Assembly (NCBI RefSeq): GCF_017355185.1
Contig: NZ_JADILJ010000001.1
Coordinates: 62,001 to 126,000, forward strand
DNA from: Rathayibacter sp. SD072
GTDB lineage: Bacteria > Actinomycetota > Actinomycetes > Actinomycetales > Microbacteriaceae
Reading direction: 5' to 3'
DNA length: 64,000 nucleotides
Part shown: one piece after another, positions 24,429-32,076 of the stretch
Numbering within the stretch: position 1 is the stretch's first letter
Layout: each line of letters begins with the position of its first letter
The notes under the pieces: model-generated
What the model was told of the DNA's origin: nothing
Seen by the model: the letters and a program-made list of their open reading frames with translations, nothing else
Databases searched by the model: none
Made by a program: the position numbers and the translations under genes

Positions 24429-24830
24429 TCACGACGAGGCGATCGGAGGGGTGCCGAGGACGGTCGCGACGAGCTCCTCCGCGTCCGCCAGGTAGCCGCC
24501 GAGAGCGGCCTCATCGCGCAGGGCGGCGAGCTCGTCGACCGTCGGTGATGAGAAGACGCGGTCGACCGGGTCCCGGAGGAGGATCCCGCCGCGGGCGAGC
24601 GCCACCGCCGTGTCGTCGTCGAGCAGCCAGGCGTTGACCCCCGCCGTCTCGACCACGGCGTCGACCGTGCGACGCCGGCGCCCGCTCCTGCGGACGGTCT
24701 CGTGCGTCGCGGAGCGGACCGGGAGCGGCACCACCGACAGTTCGCCCCGGTTCACGGCGCGGGTGACCGCGTCGGACAGGGCACCCCTCCCCATCTCGTG
24801 CAGCGTCCTCGCGAGCTCGATGCGATCCAC
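24429..24830 (-). CDS. Uncharacterised 133-residue protein
   Basis: No family is recognised. The sequence (VDRIELARTLHEMGRGALSD, then RRRRTVDAVVETAGVNAWLLDDDTAVALARGG) looks like a compact alpha/beta protein without signal peptide. GTG 24830 is supported by GGAGG 7 nt upstream; the longer frame to 24932 is Arg/Pro-rich noise. It lies 68 nt from the LON-domain gene on the same strand, with its own start signals. Confidence 0.6.
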   Translation of the reverse strand: MDRIELARTLHEMGRGALSDAVTRAVNRGELSVVPLPVRSATHETVRRSGRRRRTVDAVVETAGVNAWLLDDDTAVALARGGILLRDPVDRVFSSPTVDELAALRDEAALGGYLADAEELVATVLGTPPIASS

Positions 24831-25041
24831 CGGTGTCCTCCGTCGTCCGTCCGGACCTCGAGGACGAGTCGGACACGGGGCCCTCTCGCCCGCCGCGGTC
24901 CTCCTGCAGTGCGGGCGAACGCTCCGTCGCATCCTCCACCAGGGTAGGCAGGTCGCGCGGGGATCCGCGCCCCCCGTCCGCGCCGTCCCCTCCGGACGGC
25001 ACGAGCACCTCCCGTTAACCGCAGTGGTGCATCATCCTCTG

Positions 25042-25248
25042 GTGCCTGCTGACGTGAACCTCGACGAGATCGCCTCCGAAGTATCGGCGCGCCTGCGCGC
25101 GCGCTTCCCGGACCACTCCGCGGACGAGGTGGAGTCGACGGTCCGCGCCGAGCTCGACGCCCTCGCCGACCGCCCGGTCCGCGACTACCTCTCGGTGCTC
25201 ACCGAGCGCGCGGCGAAGTCGCGGCTGAAGAAGTCGCCCTCCGCCTGA
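25042..25248 (+). CDS. Three-helix-bundle small protein
   Basis: A 68-residue helical protein (PADVNLDEIASEVSARLRAR ... EVESTVRAELDALADRPV) matching the small three-helix-bundle dimerisation type seen in actinobacteria. It is composed of amphipathic helices with a basic C-terminus (SRLKKSPSA). GTG 25042 is a compromise; GTG 25024 and GTG 25054 are also in frame and none has a clear ribosome-binding site. A 36-bp perfect palindrome starts 17 nt after the stop. The function is unknown. Confidence 0.6.
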   Translation: MPADVNLDEIASEVSARLRARFPDHSADEVESTVRAELDALADRPVRDYLSVLTERAAKSRLKKSPSA

Positions 25249-25265
25249 CGGAGCTCCACTGGGCG

Positions 25266-25301
25266 GAAGTCGTCGTACTCGACGTCGAGTACGACGACTT
25301 C
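25266..25301. terminator. 36-bp perfect palindrome
   Basis: GAAGTCGTCGTACTCGAC (25266-25283) is followed immediately by its exact reverse complement (25284-25301), with no loop. As RNA it would form a long hairpin and could end the preceding 68-residue gene's transcript. Its perfection and zero spacer also fit a protein-binding or recombination site at the edge of the accessory island. Confidence 0.6.
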
Positions 25302-25360
25302 TGCGCACCCGATTTCTCGGACTCTCTCCCAGGCAGCGTCGTCTCCTGAGCGCCGGCGCG

Positions 25361-25407
25361 CGAAGCGCCCCTCACCGTCCGCTGAGCGGTCGGTGGGAGG
25401 CGCTTCG
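25361..25407. other. Long nested hairpin
   Basis: CGAAGCGCC...CACCG (25361-25377) pairs with CGGTGG...GGCGCTTCG (25391-25407) at 15 of 17 positions, and an inner CCGC/GCGG stem sits in the loop. It may be a terminator or the core of a structured RNA. No gene covers it. Confidence 0.45.
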
Positions 25408-25531
25408 TCGTTCGCGATGGGTGGGCGGCGGCTGCGGTCAACCGCGCGGTTCTACTGGCTACCGGGTTCGACCGACGGTCGGAGCGGCGCCGAAACGGTC
25501 ATCGGATCGGACCGGGATGCTGCCGACGGGG

Positions 25532-25657
25532 TCAGGCGTCGAGCTCGTTGATGCTCTCGCACGTGGACGAGCAGAACAGGCTCATCACCCGCGCCCTGCC
25601 GCTGGCGCACGTCATGCAGCTGCGGGTGGTGAAAATCGAACGGAGAATCGTGTCCAT
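25532..25657 (-). CDS. Possible 41-residue cysteine-rich peptide
   Basis: ATG 25657 with a good ribosome-binding site (GAGGA, 7-nt spacing) opens a 41-codon ORF encoding MDTILRSIFTTRSCMTCASG, then RARVMSLFCSSTCESINELDA. It has four cysteines in two pairs, CxxC (14 and 17) and CxxxC (29 and 33), the layout of a small metal-binding or disulfide-linked peptide. It lies alone in the accessory island with no modification enzyme nearby. It is too short to be sure. Confidence 0.4.
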   Translation of the reverse strand: MDTILRSIFTTRSCMTCASGRARVMSLFCSSTCESINELDA

Positions 25658-26172
25658 GGTGGGTCCTCAAGCTGCGTCGTCGTTGTCGCGGTCGTGGCGA
25701 GCGTCCTGTTCCCGCTCGCCGTTCGGGGTTGTGCAGGTACGACGCTAGATGCTCGCCAGCCCGTTCGAGCGTTCACGAGGCATCTCTCCACGTCACGACC
25801 CCGCACCGGGGGGCGTGCAGGTCGTCTTCTGTACGCGGTCGCAGAGTGAAGACGCGAGTGGAGTTCTCGAGCATCCGCAGCCGGCGAAGAAGAGGTAGCT
25901 TTTACCGCGGCTTCAATGCCCGGTCACCAAGCCCCACCATGCCTCCTTCGTAGCGGCGTAGCTACACAATCCAGTTCACATTCCGCCCTGGACGCGGAGG
26001 TAATCCTGAGTCCTACGACCACCGAGCACTTATGGCAGGAGACGCACGCCGAGCTGCGCGATGCTGACTCGAGGCGGTTGGCGCATAGGGTTCCATGCGA
26101 GCAATTGCGACAGCGGCCGGAATCTTGGCGGGCACCATTCGGCGCTCGAAGCCTGGCGACTGACACAACGAC
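25658..26172. other. Gene-poor part of the accessory island
   Basis: About 500 bases of noticeably lower GC with stretches such as AGCTTTTACC. Overlapping frames on both strands (for example 25924-26166 minus, 25916-26224 plus) lack ribosome-binding sites and family similarity. This may be decayed coding DNA. Confidence 0.4.
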
Positions 26173-26215
26173 AGAGGCCCCGCGCTACTCCTTTCGGAGC
26201 GGCGCCGGGGCCTCT
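26173..26215 (-). terminator. Terminator of the MmpS-like gene
   Basis: AGAGGCCCCG (26173-26182) and CGGGGCCTCT (26206-26215) form a 10-bp stem with an inner CTCC-TTTC-GGAG hairpin. Read on the minus strand it starts 12 nt after the gene's stop and is followed by a T-richer stretch. Confidence 0.7.
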
Positions 26216-26227
26216 TCTGCGTGAGCG

Positions 26228-26926
26228 CTACTGGGGCGTACCGTTACAGGACACAACTGCGAACGGACCCGTCGAGGTCTGCTCCGCGAGCACCGCACCG
26301 TCGTAGGTGATCTTGCAGCTGATTGTCGTCGAGTCCTGCGACGCCTGCGCGACGAGCGAGAAGCTGGAGAAGTCGAACGCACCGTTCGCCTCGACGTCGA
26401 TCTCTTTCGTGAACGGCACCGCCGCCTCCGTTGCGGACTCCTGGCCGGACTGGCCGTTCGCGTAGGTGAGGTAGGTGATATTGCCTGCCGTGGCCGCGTC
26501 CGACGTGACTTCGTACTGCAGCTTCACAGTTCCGGCGGCCGCTTCGGCCGGTGCGGACTCCTCGGTGCTGGGGGCGGTCTCTGCGGGAGTGGTCGCCTCC
26601 GGGAGGGGCGCAGCGGTCGATGTCTCGATCGCGTCGCTGATGCCCTGCGCAACGCCTGCAACAGACGCGATCGATACGACGGTGCCGACGATGATCGCAA
26701 GGATGCCGAGCGCGAGGCCGATCCATGCGAACAGGCGCTTGCGGTGCTTCACGACGAGGCCGGCGATGCCGAGGCCAATCGCCACAAGGGCGGGAAGCCA
26801 GGCGATGAAACTGAGGAACGGGATGACACCGAACAGGAAGGCGACGGCGCCGACGATGAGGGCAGCCAGGCCGAGACCGTTGCTCCTCTTCGTGGCGGGG
26901 GTTGCTGTGGATGCGGGGACGCTCAT
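26228..26926 (-). CDS. Membrane protein with MmpS-like C-terminal domain
   Basis: A 232-residue protein: two or three hydrophobic helices in residues 18-95 (DUF4190-like LAALIVGAVAFLFGVIPFL and FAWIGLALGILAIIVGTVV), a Thr/Ala/Glu/Pro linker, then an exported beta-rich domain of about 95 residues like mycobacterial MmpS proteins (VKLQYEVTSDAATAGNITYL ... SCKITYDGAVLAEQTSTGP). In mycobacteria MmpS partners MmpL transporters; no MmpL is present here. ATG 26926 follows AAGGAGAACC. GC content and codon use are lower than in the backbone, consistent with the accessory island. It is followed by a strong terminator. Confidence 0.75.
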   Translation of the reverse strand: MSVPASTATPATKRSNGLGLAALIVGAVAFLFGVIPFLSFIAWLPALVAIGLGIAGLVVKHRKRLFAWIGLALGILAIIVGTVVSIASVAGVAQGISDAIETSTAAPLPEATTPAETAPSTEESAPAEAAAGTVKLQYEVTSDAATAGNITYLTYANGQSGQESATEAAVPFTKEIDVEANGAFDFSSFSLVAQASQDSTTISCKITYDGAVLAEQTSTGPFAVVSCNGTPQ

Positions 26927-27402
26927 GGTTCTCCTTGGTGAGGTGCAGGTCGTGCTGAGCGTAGTGGGACAAACGTCGCGCAGACGAACGCTATCGTGGC
27001 CGGGAGCGCTCCTGGACAGCGTCTTGACGCCCTCGAATCTCTACCCCTGCTGAGCCGGTCTTCCCACGCCGCTCGTTTACCGCGCCGTATCGGCCGGTCC
27101 GGTCCGCGCCGACGTAGGACCGGTTTTCTGACGGGGTTCTTCACCTGTACTGATTGAAGGCATGTCGGTGGCGGGATCTAAGGTCATCCGCCCAGCCCAA
27201 TATTGAACGCGGCTGGATCCGTTACGTCGACTACCAGGAGCTGCCGGGCTACGTCTGCGTGAACGGTTACGGGATGCTCGACGGCGGCGGGAACACTCTG
27301 CCGGATTCGGCGCGCATCCTCTTCGACAAAAGTGCCAGAGAAACGCCCACGATCCTCCGCTATGGAGCGAGCCGGGGGCGTTTCGCTGCTGTCTCGTGAG
27401 GG
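26927..27402. other. Intergenic stretch in the island
   Basis: About 475 bases with no gene I can support. An 81-codon plus-strand frame (27154-27399) contains WIRYVDYQELPGYVCVNGYG but begins at a non-start ATT, lacks a ribosome-binding site and resembles nothing; it could be a decayed gene. Confidence 0.4.
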
Positions 27403-28365
27403 CTAGTCGGAACGCCCTGTCACCGCGACGTCGCCGGCCTCAGCGAGAACGTTCGGCAGCGTCACGCTCGCTCCGAAGACCGTCGTGTACGTCTGAACTC
27501 CGACAGACGCCGCGACGAAGGAAATGATGTCGTCTTCAAGCAAACGCGTGCCCGGAGTGCCGACGATCGAAACGAGGATCGTGTCCTCCCAAAAAATCGT
27601 CGAGTAGCCCGGGTCCTTTGTCATGTTGACTCGGTAGGTTCCCGAGCCGGCATCCTGAATGATTTCGCCCTCGAAGCGGTAGTAGTTCCCTGCGATGCTG
27701 TTGCCCGCACGCGAGAGGTCCTCGAACGAGATCGCTTGAGCTCCTGCCTTGGCGGCTGCCGTTTCGGCCGCCCTTTTCTCGGCCGCAATTCGCGCCGCCT
27801 CTGCCGCTGCCGCTGCCGCTGCCTCCGCCACACGAGCCGATTGAATTGATGCGCTCTCCTCTACAGCCTCCCGCGCTTCGTCGAGCCGGGACGTGGCGTC
27901 CTGCACCGAACCGCGAGCCCCTTTCAAATCGTCTGTTGCTGTAATTACGTCCTCGCGGCTCAGCTCGTCTGGCTCGATCTCGTCTGTCTCGAGCGCTTCT
28001 AACTGCGCCTTCGCCGATTCAGCCTCCACCGTCAGGTCTGCGAGCACGGCCGCGTCAGCAACATCGTCGCTGCCTGTTGTGAGAGCCAGTGTTTCCGCGC
28101 TGTTGATCGCGTTGCGCAGGCTCGACAGAGCTCCTTCGTGTGAGACCTGCACCGCGGTGTAGGAAGCCACCGCTTCCGCCTTCGCTTCCTCCTGAGCCCG
28201 GATCGTGTTGACGACGACGATCGAACCCACGACAAGCAGGACGATCGCGAGTAGGGCGCTCCCCGAGATGACGAGAGTGCGGCGGTTGCTTCGCGGGCGC
28301 CCCGGCTTCTGCGGTTCTACCTGTGCGGCCTCACCAGTCGGATCGGGTGTCGGGTCAGTACTCAC
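27403..28365 (-). CDS. Membrane-anchored coiled-coil protein of unknown function
   Basis: A 320-residue protein with a Pro-rich cytosolic start (VSTDPTPDPTGEAAQVEPQK), one transmembrane helix near residues 33-53 (TLVISGSALLAIVLLVVGSI), a long Ala/Glu/Asp coiled coil to about 210, and a C-terminal beta-rich domain (YYRFEGEIIQDAGSGTYRVN ...) that could be an OB-like fold. GTG 28365 is supported by AGGAG 5 nt upstream. Base composition is clearly below the backbone. It sits in the accessory island between the MmpS-like gene and phage-type small genes. Confidence 0.7.
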   Translation of the reverse strand: MSTDPTPDPTGEAAQVEPQKPGRPRSNRRTLVISGSALLAIVLLVVGSIVVVNTIRAQEEAKAEAVASYTAVQVSHEGALSSLRNAINSAETLALTTGSDDVADAAVLADLTVEAESAKAQLEALETDEIEPDELSREDVITATDDLKGARGSVQDATSRLDEAREAVEESASIQSARVAEAAAAAAAEAARIAAEKRAAETAAAKAGAQAISFEDLSRAGNSIAGNYYRFEGEIIQDAGSGTYRVNMTKDPGYSTIFWEDTILVSIVGTPGTRLLEDDIISFVAASVGVQTYTTVFGASVTLPNVLAEAGDVAVTGRSD

Positions 28366-28449
28366 GGAACTCCTAGGACGTCCACAACGGCAACTTCTGG
28401 CGCGAGCATATCCACGACACGTGTCGGTGGTCGACCGCAGTATGCGCGG

Positions 28450-28662
28450 ATGGTGACGAAGTGCGACCCGAACCACCCGCACCACCCCAACGGCTACTTC
28501 GGCTTCGCCGTCGAGGCGTACCGCGACAACGGGTGTGAGGCGCCGTGGCTGCTCACGTGGAGAGACGGCGCGGTGATGACCAACTTGGAGACGGGCAGGT
28601 ACAGGTACTACTCCGAGCTCAACGCAGGCAAAATGCGCGGCCGGGGCGGACGTCGCCACTGA
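28450..28662 (+). CDS. Small uncharacterised protein, phage-island type
   Basis: A 70-residue ORF (MVTKCDPNHPHHPNGYFGFA ... ETGRYRYYSELNAGKMRGRG) with aromatic and basic residues and no known family. Its stop overlaps the ATG of the HTH gene (TGATG), a typical translational coupling, which supports both. No ribosome-binding site stands out at 28450. It is probably a remnant of an integrated element. Confidence 0.5.
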   Translation: MVTKCDPNHPHHPNGYFGFAVEAYRDNGCEAPWLLTWRDGAVMTNLETGRYRYYSELNAGKMRGRGGRRH

Positions 28663-28880
28663 TGCTCATCCACTTGACCGTCGCCGACCTCGCCGCCGAG
28701 CTACAGATCGGCGAGGGCACCCTCTACCAGCTGCGCAACCGTAACCCGGATGCGCTCCCACCGGCCTTCAAGGTCGAGAAGTACCTACGCTGGCGTCGTG
28801 AGGACGTCGACACGTCGATCCTCGAGCAGGTCGAGCACGATCATTTCCGACGGGCAAACCATGGGAAGACGAGGATCTGA
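28662..28880 (+). CDS. Excisionase/AlpA-like HTH protein
   Basis: A 72-residue MerR-type winged-helix DNA-binding protein: LTVADLAAELQIGEGTLYQL followed by PPAFKVEKYLRWRREDVDT is the classic excisionase/AlpA layout (helix-turn-helix, then wing with R-W-R-x-x-D). Such proteins direct excision of, or regulate, integrative elements. It overlaps the previous stop by 1 nt and lies 32 nt from the tRNA(CAU) gene, a common integration target; no integrase is present in this window. Confidence 0.75.
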   Translation: MLIHLTVADLAAELQIGEGTLYQLRNRNPDALPPAFKVEKYLRWRREDVDTSILEQVEHDHFRRANHGKTRI

Positions 28881-28912
28881 GGCGGGAAAACCGCCGCAGT
28901 CCCTGTCCGCAG

Positions 28913-28986
28913 TAGGGCGTACGGGACTTGAACCCGTGACCGACGGATTATGAGTCCGCTGCTCTGACCGGCTGAGCTAACGCCCC
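28913..28986 (-). tRNA. tRNA with CAT anticodon (elongator Met or Ile2)
   Basis: A 74-nt cloverleaf on the minus strand: acceptor GGGGCGT/ACGCCCT (1-72 is G-U), D-arm GCTC/GAGC, anticodon stem CGGA/TCCG around loop CTCATAA, variable loop, T-arm ACGGG-TTCAAGT-CCCGT, discriminator A. The CAT anticodon is read as Met unless C34 is lysidinylated, which would make it Ile2; identity cannot be decided from the gene alone. It is not an initiator, because the initiator 1-72 mismatch and GGG/CCC anticodon stem are absent. Confidence 0.9.
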
Positions 28987-29011
28987 GCGGACCCCGCCGG
29001 CGGGAGAGCCG

Positions 29012-30325
29012 TCAGGCTCGGCCAGCCGTGGCGGAGGCTGCGTCGATGGTCGGATCGGCCACCGGCTCCCCACGATACAGGCTCTCGAATGTGCTGATCG
29101 TGCGGTTGATGTCGTGCGCGGCGACGATGCGGAGGGACGCCCGCTTCATCTCCTCGAGGCGCTCCGGGCTCGACGACAGGACGTCGGTGAGGCGGTCGGC
29201 CAGGGCCTGGGCGTTGCCGGGCTCGAAGAGGTGGCCGTTCTCGCCCTCGTGCACGAGGTGCGGGAGCGCCATCGCGTCGGCGGCGACCACGGGGAGGGCC
29301 GAGGCCATCGCCTCCATCGTCGCGATGCTCTGCAGCTCGGCGATCGAGGGCATGGCGAAGACGGTCGCCCGCGAGTACGCCTGCTTGAGCTCGTCGTCCG
29401 AGACGTAGCCGGTGAAGCGGACGCGGTCGGCGATGCCGAGGCTCGTGGCCAGCTGCTGCAGGTTGCGCAGCTGGTCGCCGCCGCCGACGATCTCGAGCTG
29501 CGCGTCGAGCGACTCGTCGAGGAGGGAGACGGCGCGCAGCAGGACGTCGATGTGCTTCTCGCCGGTCACCCGGCCGACGAAGAGGATGCGGTTGGCCGTG
29601 CGCGGGGTGAAGTCGGGGGTGTAGTTGTCGGCGTCGATGCCGCACGAGATGGCGTGCACTCCGCGCAGGCCCGTGTACTGCTCGAGGAACTGCGCAGCCT
29701 TGCGGGTCGGAGTGGTGACCGCCTCGGCGCGGCCGAAGGTGCGGCGGGCTGCACGCCACGCCATCTGCACGGCCTTGGCCTGCACGGCCTTGGGCAGCAG
29801 CGTGAACTCGAGCATGTTCTCGGGCATGAAGTGGTTCGTGCCGATGATGCGGATGCCGCGCTCGGCCGCCTCGATGCCGAGGCCGCGGCCGACGATGATG
29901 TGCGACTGGAAGTGCACGACGTCGGGCTTCACCTCGTCGAGGATCCGTGCGCTGTTCTGCCGGATGCGCCACGGCATGGCGAAGCGCATCCAGTCGTGCG
30001 GGAACCAGCGCCAGCTGTAGAGGCGGTGCACGATCATCCGCTGGCCCTCGTGGGTCTCGAAGCGCGTGCCCCTCCAGCCGTCGGCCGACGGTGCGACGAC
30101 GTGCACCACGTGACCGCGCTGCACGAGTCCGGCGGCGAGGCGCTCGGCGAACTTCGCCGCTCCGTTCACGTTGGGCGCGAACGTGTCGCAGCCGATGACC
30201 ACGGTGAGCGGCCGCGCTGCGTCGCCGGTCGGCTCCGGGAGCGACGGGGAGGGATCGTCGGAGGCGGGAGCCGACTCGCGGCTCCGGGGCGACTCCGGTC
30301 GTGACGCGTCGCGGGGGTCTGACAC
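29012..30325 (-). CDS. Family 4 glycosyltransferase
   Basis: A 437-residue GT-B glycosyltransferase. An N-terminal Ser/Pro/Asp-rich tail of about 38 residues precedes the acceptor domain (LTVVIGCDTFAPNVNGAAKF), and the nucleotide-sugar domain starts near NRILFVGRVTGEKHIDVLL with the family E-x7-E region in SIAELQSIATMEAMA. It is similar in layout to actinobacterial glycolipid mannosyl- and glucosyltransferases, so a membrane-associated lipid acceptor is likely but unproven. GTG 30325 is used; a TACAAT hexamer (30419-30424) offers a promoter about 90 nt upstream. Confidence 0.88.
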   Translation of the reverse strand: MSDPRDASRPESPRSRESAPASDDPSPSLPEPTGDAARPLTVVIGCDTFAPNVNGAAKFAERLAAGLVQRGHVVHVVAPSADGWRGTRFETHEGQRMIVHRLYSWRWFPHDWMRFAMPWRIRQNSARILDEVKPDVVHFQSHIIVGRGLGIEAAERGIRIIGTNHFMPENMLEFTLLPKAVQAKAVQMAWRAARRTFGRAEAVTTPTRKAAQFLEQYTGLRGVHAISCGIDADNYTPDFTPRTANRILFVGRVTGEKHIDVLLRAVSLLDESLDAQLEIVGGGDQLRNLQQLATSLGIADRVRFTGYVSDDELKQAYSRATVFAMPSIAELQSIATMEAMASALPVVAADAMALPHLVHEGENGHLFEPGNAQALADRLTDVLSSSPERLEEMKRASLRIVAAHDINRTISTFESLYRGEPVADPTIDAASATAGRA

Positions 30326-30418
30326 GGGGGTGGTTCCTAACGGTGTCGTGCCGGTCGTGACGGTGAGGAGACGATCGGCGTGTGGTCGGTCGGTTTCGGA
30401 GCACCTCGGCGCGCCCTC

Positions 30419-30424
30419 ATTGTA
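30419..30424 (-). promoter_or_regulatory. Candidate -10 box for the GT4 gene
   Basis: TACAAT on the minus strand is close to the -10 consensus and lies in the 148-nt gap between two genes. No clear -35 is visible. Confidence 0.35.
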
Positions 30425-30473
30425 GACAGCGGTGCCCGCGGATCCGCGGATTGGCGACCCGCGTCGCCCGGGC

Positions 30474-31388
30474 TCAGCGGGCCTGGGGGTGGTGCTTGGC
30501 GAGCAGGAGGACGCCCCAGATGGCGACGGCTCCGGCGAGCACGAACAGCGGGATCGCCCACGGAGCGGCGTACTGCGCCTCCCCGAGCACGACGATGCCG
30601 ATCGCCACGGCGACCAGCGGGTCGATCACGGTGAGCCCCGCGACGACGAGGTCCGGCGGGCCGGACGAGTAGGCGTTCTGCACGAAGTACCCGCCGAGTG
30701 CGGTGGCCGCCAGCAGGGCCACGATGCAGACCACCGTCAGCGGGTCGAACTCGCCGAACTTGATCCGGTTGAGGACGACCTTCGCGAGGGTCGCGACGAA
30801 GCCGTAGACCACTCCGGCGCCGAGGATGTAGAAGATCGCGCGCGCCTTGCGGCGGAAGATCCAGAAGGCGAGGACGAAGATCACCAGGACGATCGCGAGG
30901 ATCACGAGGATCGTCACCAGCTGGGGAGTCCGGATGGATCTGTCGACCGCATTGAAGGCTGCCACGAGGACGAAGGTGCCCACTCCCGCCACGCACAGCA
31001 CGATCGCACGGACGGACGCCCTGTTCAGGCGGACCTTGCTCACGCGCGCGTTCACCACGGCGGTGATGACCAGCGCGACGGCGCCGAGCGGCTGCACCAC
31101 GATGAGCGGCGAGAAGCCCAGGCTCGTGAGCTGGAAGACGATGGCGAGGGCCAGCATCAGCGTGCCCGCGACCCAGGAGGGCCGGGACAGCAGGGCGAAC
31201 AGCTGACCGCCGTTGAGCCCGGACGACTTGGCGCCGCCCGAGAAGCGCTCGACCTTGACGACTCCGCGGTGCTGGAACTGGGCCCCCAGAGAGAGGAAGA
31301 CCGCGCCCACGAGGGCGATCGGGATGCCGATGAACTGTGCCGGGTCGAGCGTGAACTGCTCGGTCAACTCGGACAGATCTGTGGACAT
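30474..31388 (-). CDS. DMT-superfamily (EamA-like) permease
   Basis: A 304-residue integral membrane protein with about nine to ten hydrophobic helices, organised as two half-repeats like other drug/metabolite transporters (IPIALVGAVFLSLGAQFQHR ... LVVAGLTVIDPLVAVAIGIV). It resembles actinobacterial DMT proteins related to the NIPA magnesium-permease clan, but the substrate is unknown. ATG 31388 lacks a good ribosome-binding site; TAGGGT 7 nt upstream suggests a leaderless message. It is 148 nt from the GT4 start on the same strand. Confidence 0.82.
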   Translation of the reverse strand: MSTDLSELTEQFTLDPAQFIGIPIALVGAVFLSLGAQFQHRGVVKVERFSGGAKSSGLNGGQLFALLSRPSWVAGTLMLALAIVFQLTSLGFSPLIVVQPLGAVALVITAVVNARVSKVRLNRASVRAIVLCVAGVGTFVLVAAFNAVDRSIRTPQLVTILVILAIVLVIFVLAFWIFRRKARAIFYILGAGVVYGFVATLAKVVLNRIKFGEFDPLTVVCIVALLAATALGGYFVQNAYSSGPPDLVVAGLTVIDPLVAVAIGIVVLGEAQYAAPWAIPLFVLAGAVAIWGVLLLAKHHPQAR

Positions 31389-31395
31389 GCGCTCG

Positions 31396-31401
31396 ACCCT
31401 A
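31396..31401 (-). promoter_or_regulatory. -10 box of a leaderless promoter (DMT permease)
   Basis: TAGGGT on the minus strand, seven nt before the ATG at 31388, with no Shine-Dalgarno. Confidence 0.45.
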
Positions 31402-31490
31402 CCCACAATCCCCCGGCGGGCCGTCCGGCGCACGGGTGAGGGCGGAAGACCAGCGGATGACACCCGGACGGGCCCCGCGGGGCCCCGCGA

Positions 31491-31496
31491 TACCCT
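31491..31496 (+). promoter_or_regulatory. -10 box of a leaderless promoter (def)
   Basis: TACCCT ends seven nt before the ATG at 31504, and there is no Shine-Dalgarno. An in-frame GTG at 31498 is also possible as start. Confidence 0.45.
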
Positions 31497-31503
31497 GGTG
31501 CTC

Positions 31504-32070
31504 ATGGCCGTCCTCCCCATCCTCATCGCCGGCGACCCCGTCCTGCACTCCCCCGCCGCCCCCGTCACCGTCTTCGACGACTCGCTCCGCACGCTCGTCG
31601 CGGACATGTTCGAGACGATGGACACGGCGCCCGGGGTCGGCCTCGCCGGCCCCCAGGTCGGAGTCGCGCTCCGCCTCTTCGTCTACGACTACGCCGCCGA
31701 CGACGGCACCCCGCGCCGCGGAGTGGCGATCAATCCCGAGCTCTTCGTCTCACCCGTGCCGCTCGGCGAGGCGGACGAGGACACGGAGTCGGAGGGGTGC
31801 CTGTCGTTCCCGGGCGAGCGCTTCCCGCTGCGCCGCTCCGACAAGGCGATCCTCCGGGCGGTCGACCTCGAGGGGACGCCCTTCGAGATCGAGGCGGAGG
31901 GCTGGTTCGCGCGAGTCTTCCAGCACGAGTTCGACCACCTCGACGGCATCCTCTACACGGACCGCCTCGAGCACGACTACCGCAAGCCCGTGGCGAAGGT
32001 CACCCGCAAGCGGGGCTGGGGCGTTCCCGGCACGTCATGGATGCCGGGTGTCGACGACCTCGAGGGCTGA
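31504..32070 (+). CDS. def: Peptide deformylase
   Basis: A 188-residue metalloenzyme that removes the formyl group from nascent proteins. All three family motifs are present: GVGLAGPQVG (44-53), EGCLS with metal ligand Cys99, and HEFDH (141-145) with two His ligands and the catalytic Glu. The second Ala of the usual GxGLAAxQ is Gly here, a common variant. The C-terminal extension (HDYRKPVAKVTRKRGWG) is typical of actinobacterial Def. It is convergent with the next gene, 6 nt apart. Confidence 0.95.
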   Translation: MAVLPILIAGDPVLHSPAAPVTVFDDSLRTLVADMFETMDTAPGVGLAGPQVGVALRLFVYDYAADDGTPRRGVAINPELFVSPVPLGEADEDTESEGCLSFPGERFPLRRSDKAILRAVDLEGTPFEIEAEGWFARVFQHEFDHLDGILYTDRLEHDYRKPVAKVTRKRGWGVPGTSWMPGVDDLEG

Positions 32071-32076
32071 TCGCGC

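Noticed and set aside
25916-26306. Overlapping 80-100-codon ORFs on both strands
   Set aside because: They run into the MmpS-gene terminator, lack start signals and have random composition.
27154-27399. 81-codon plus-strand ORF in the island
   Set aside because: Starts at ATT, no ribosome-binding site, no family; kept only as a possible decayed gene in the intergenic note.
28913-28986. Direct repeat of the tRNA 3' end as an attachment site
   Set aside because: Only a 9-bp match (GACCGACGG near 25470) was found in the island, which is not beyond chance.
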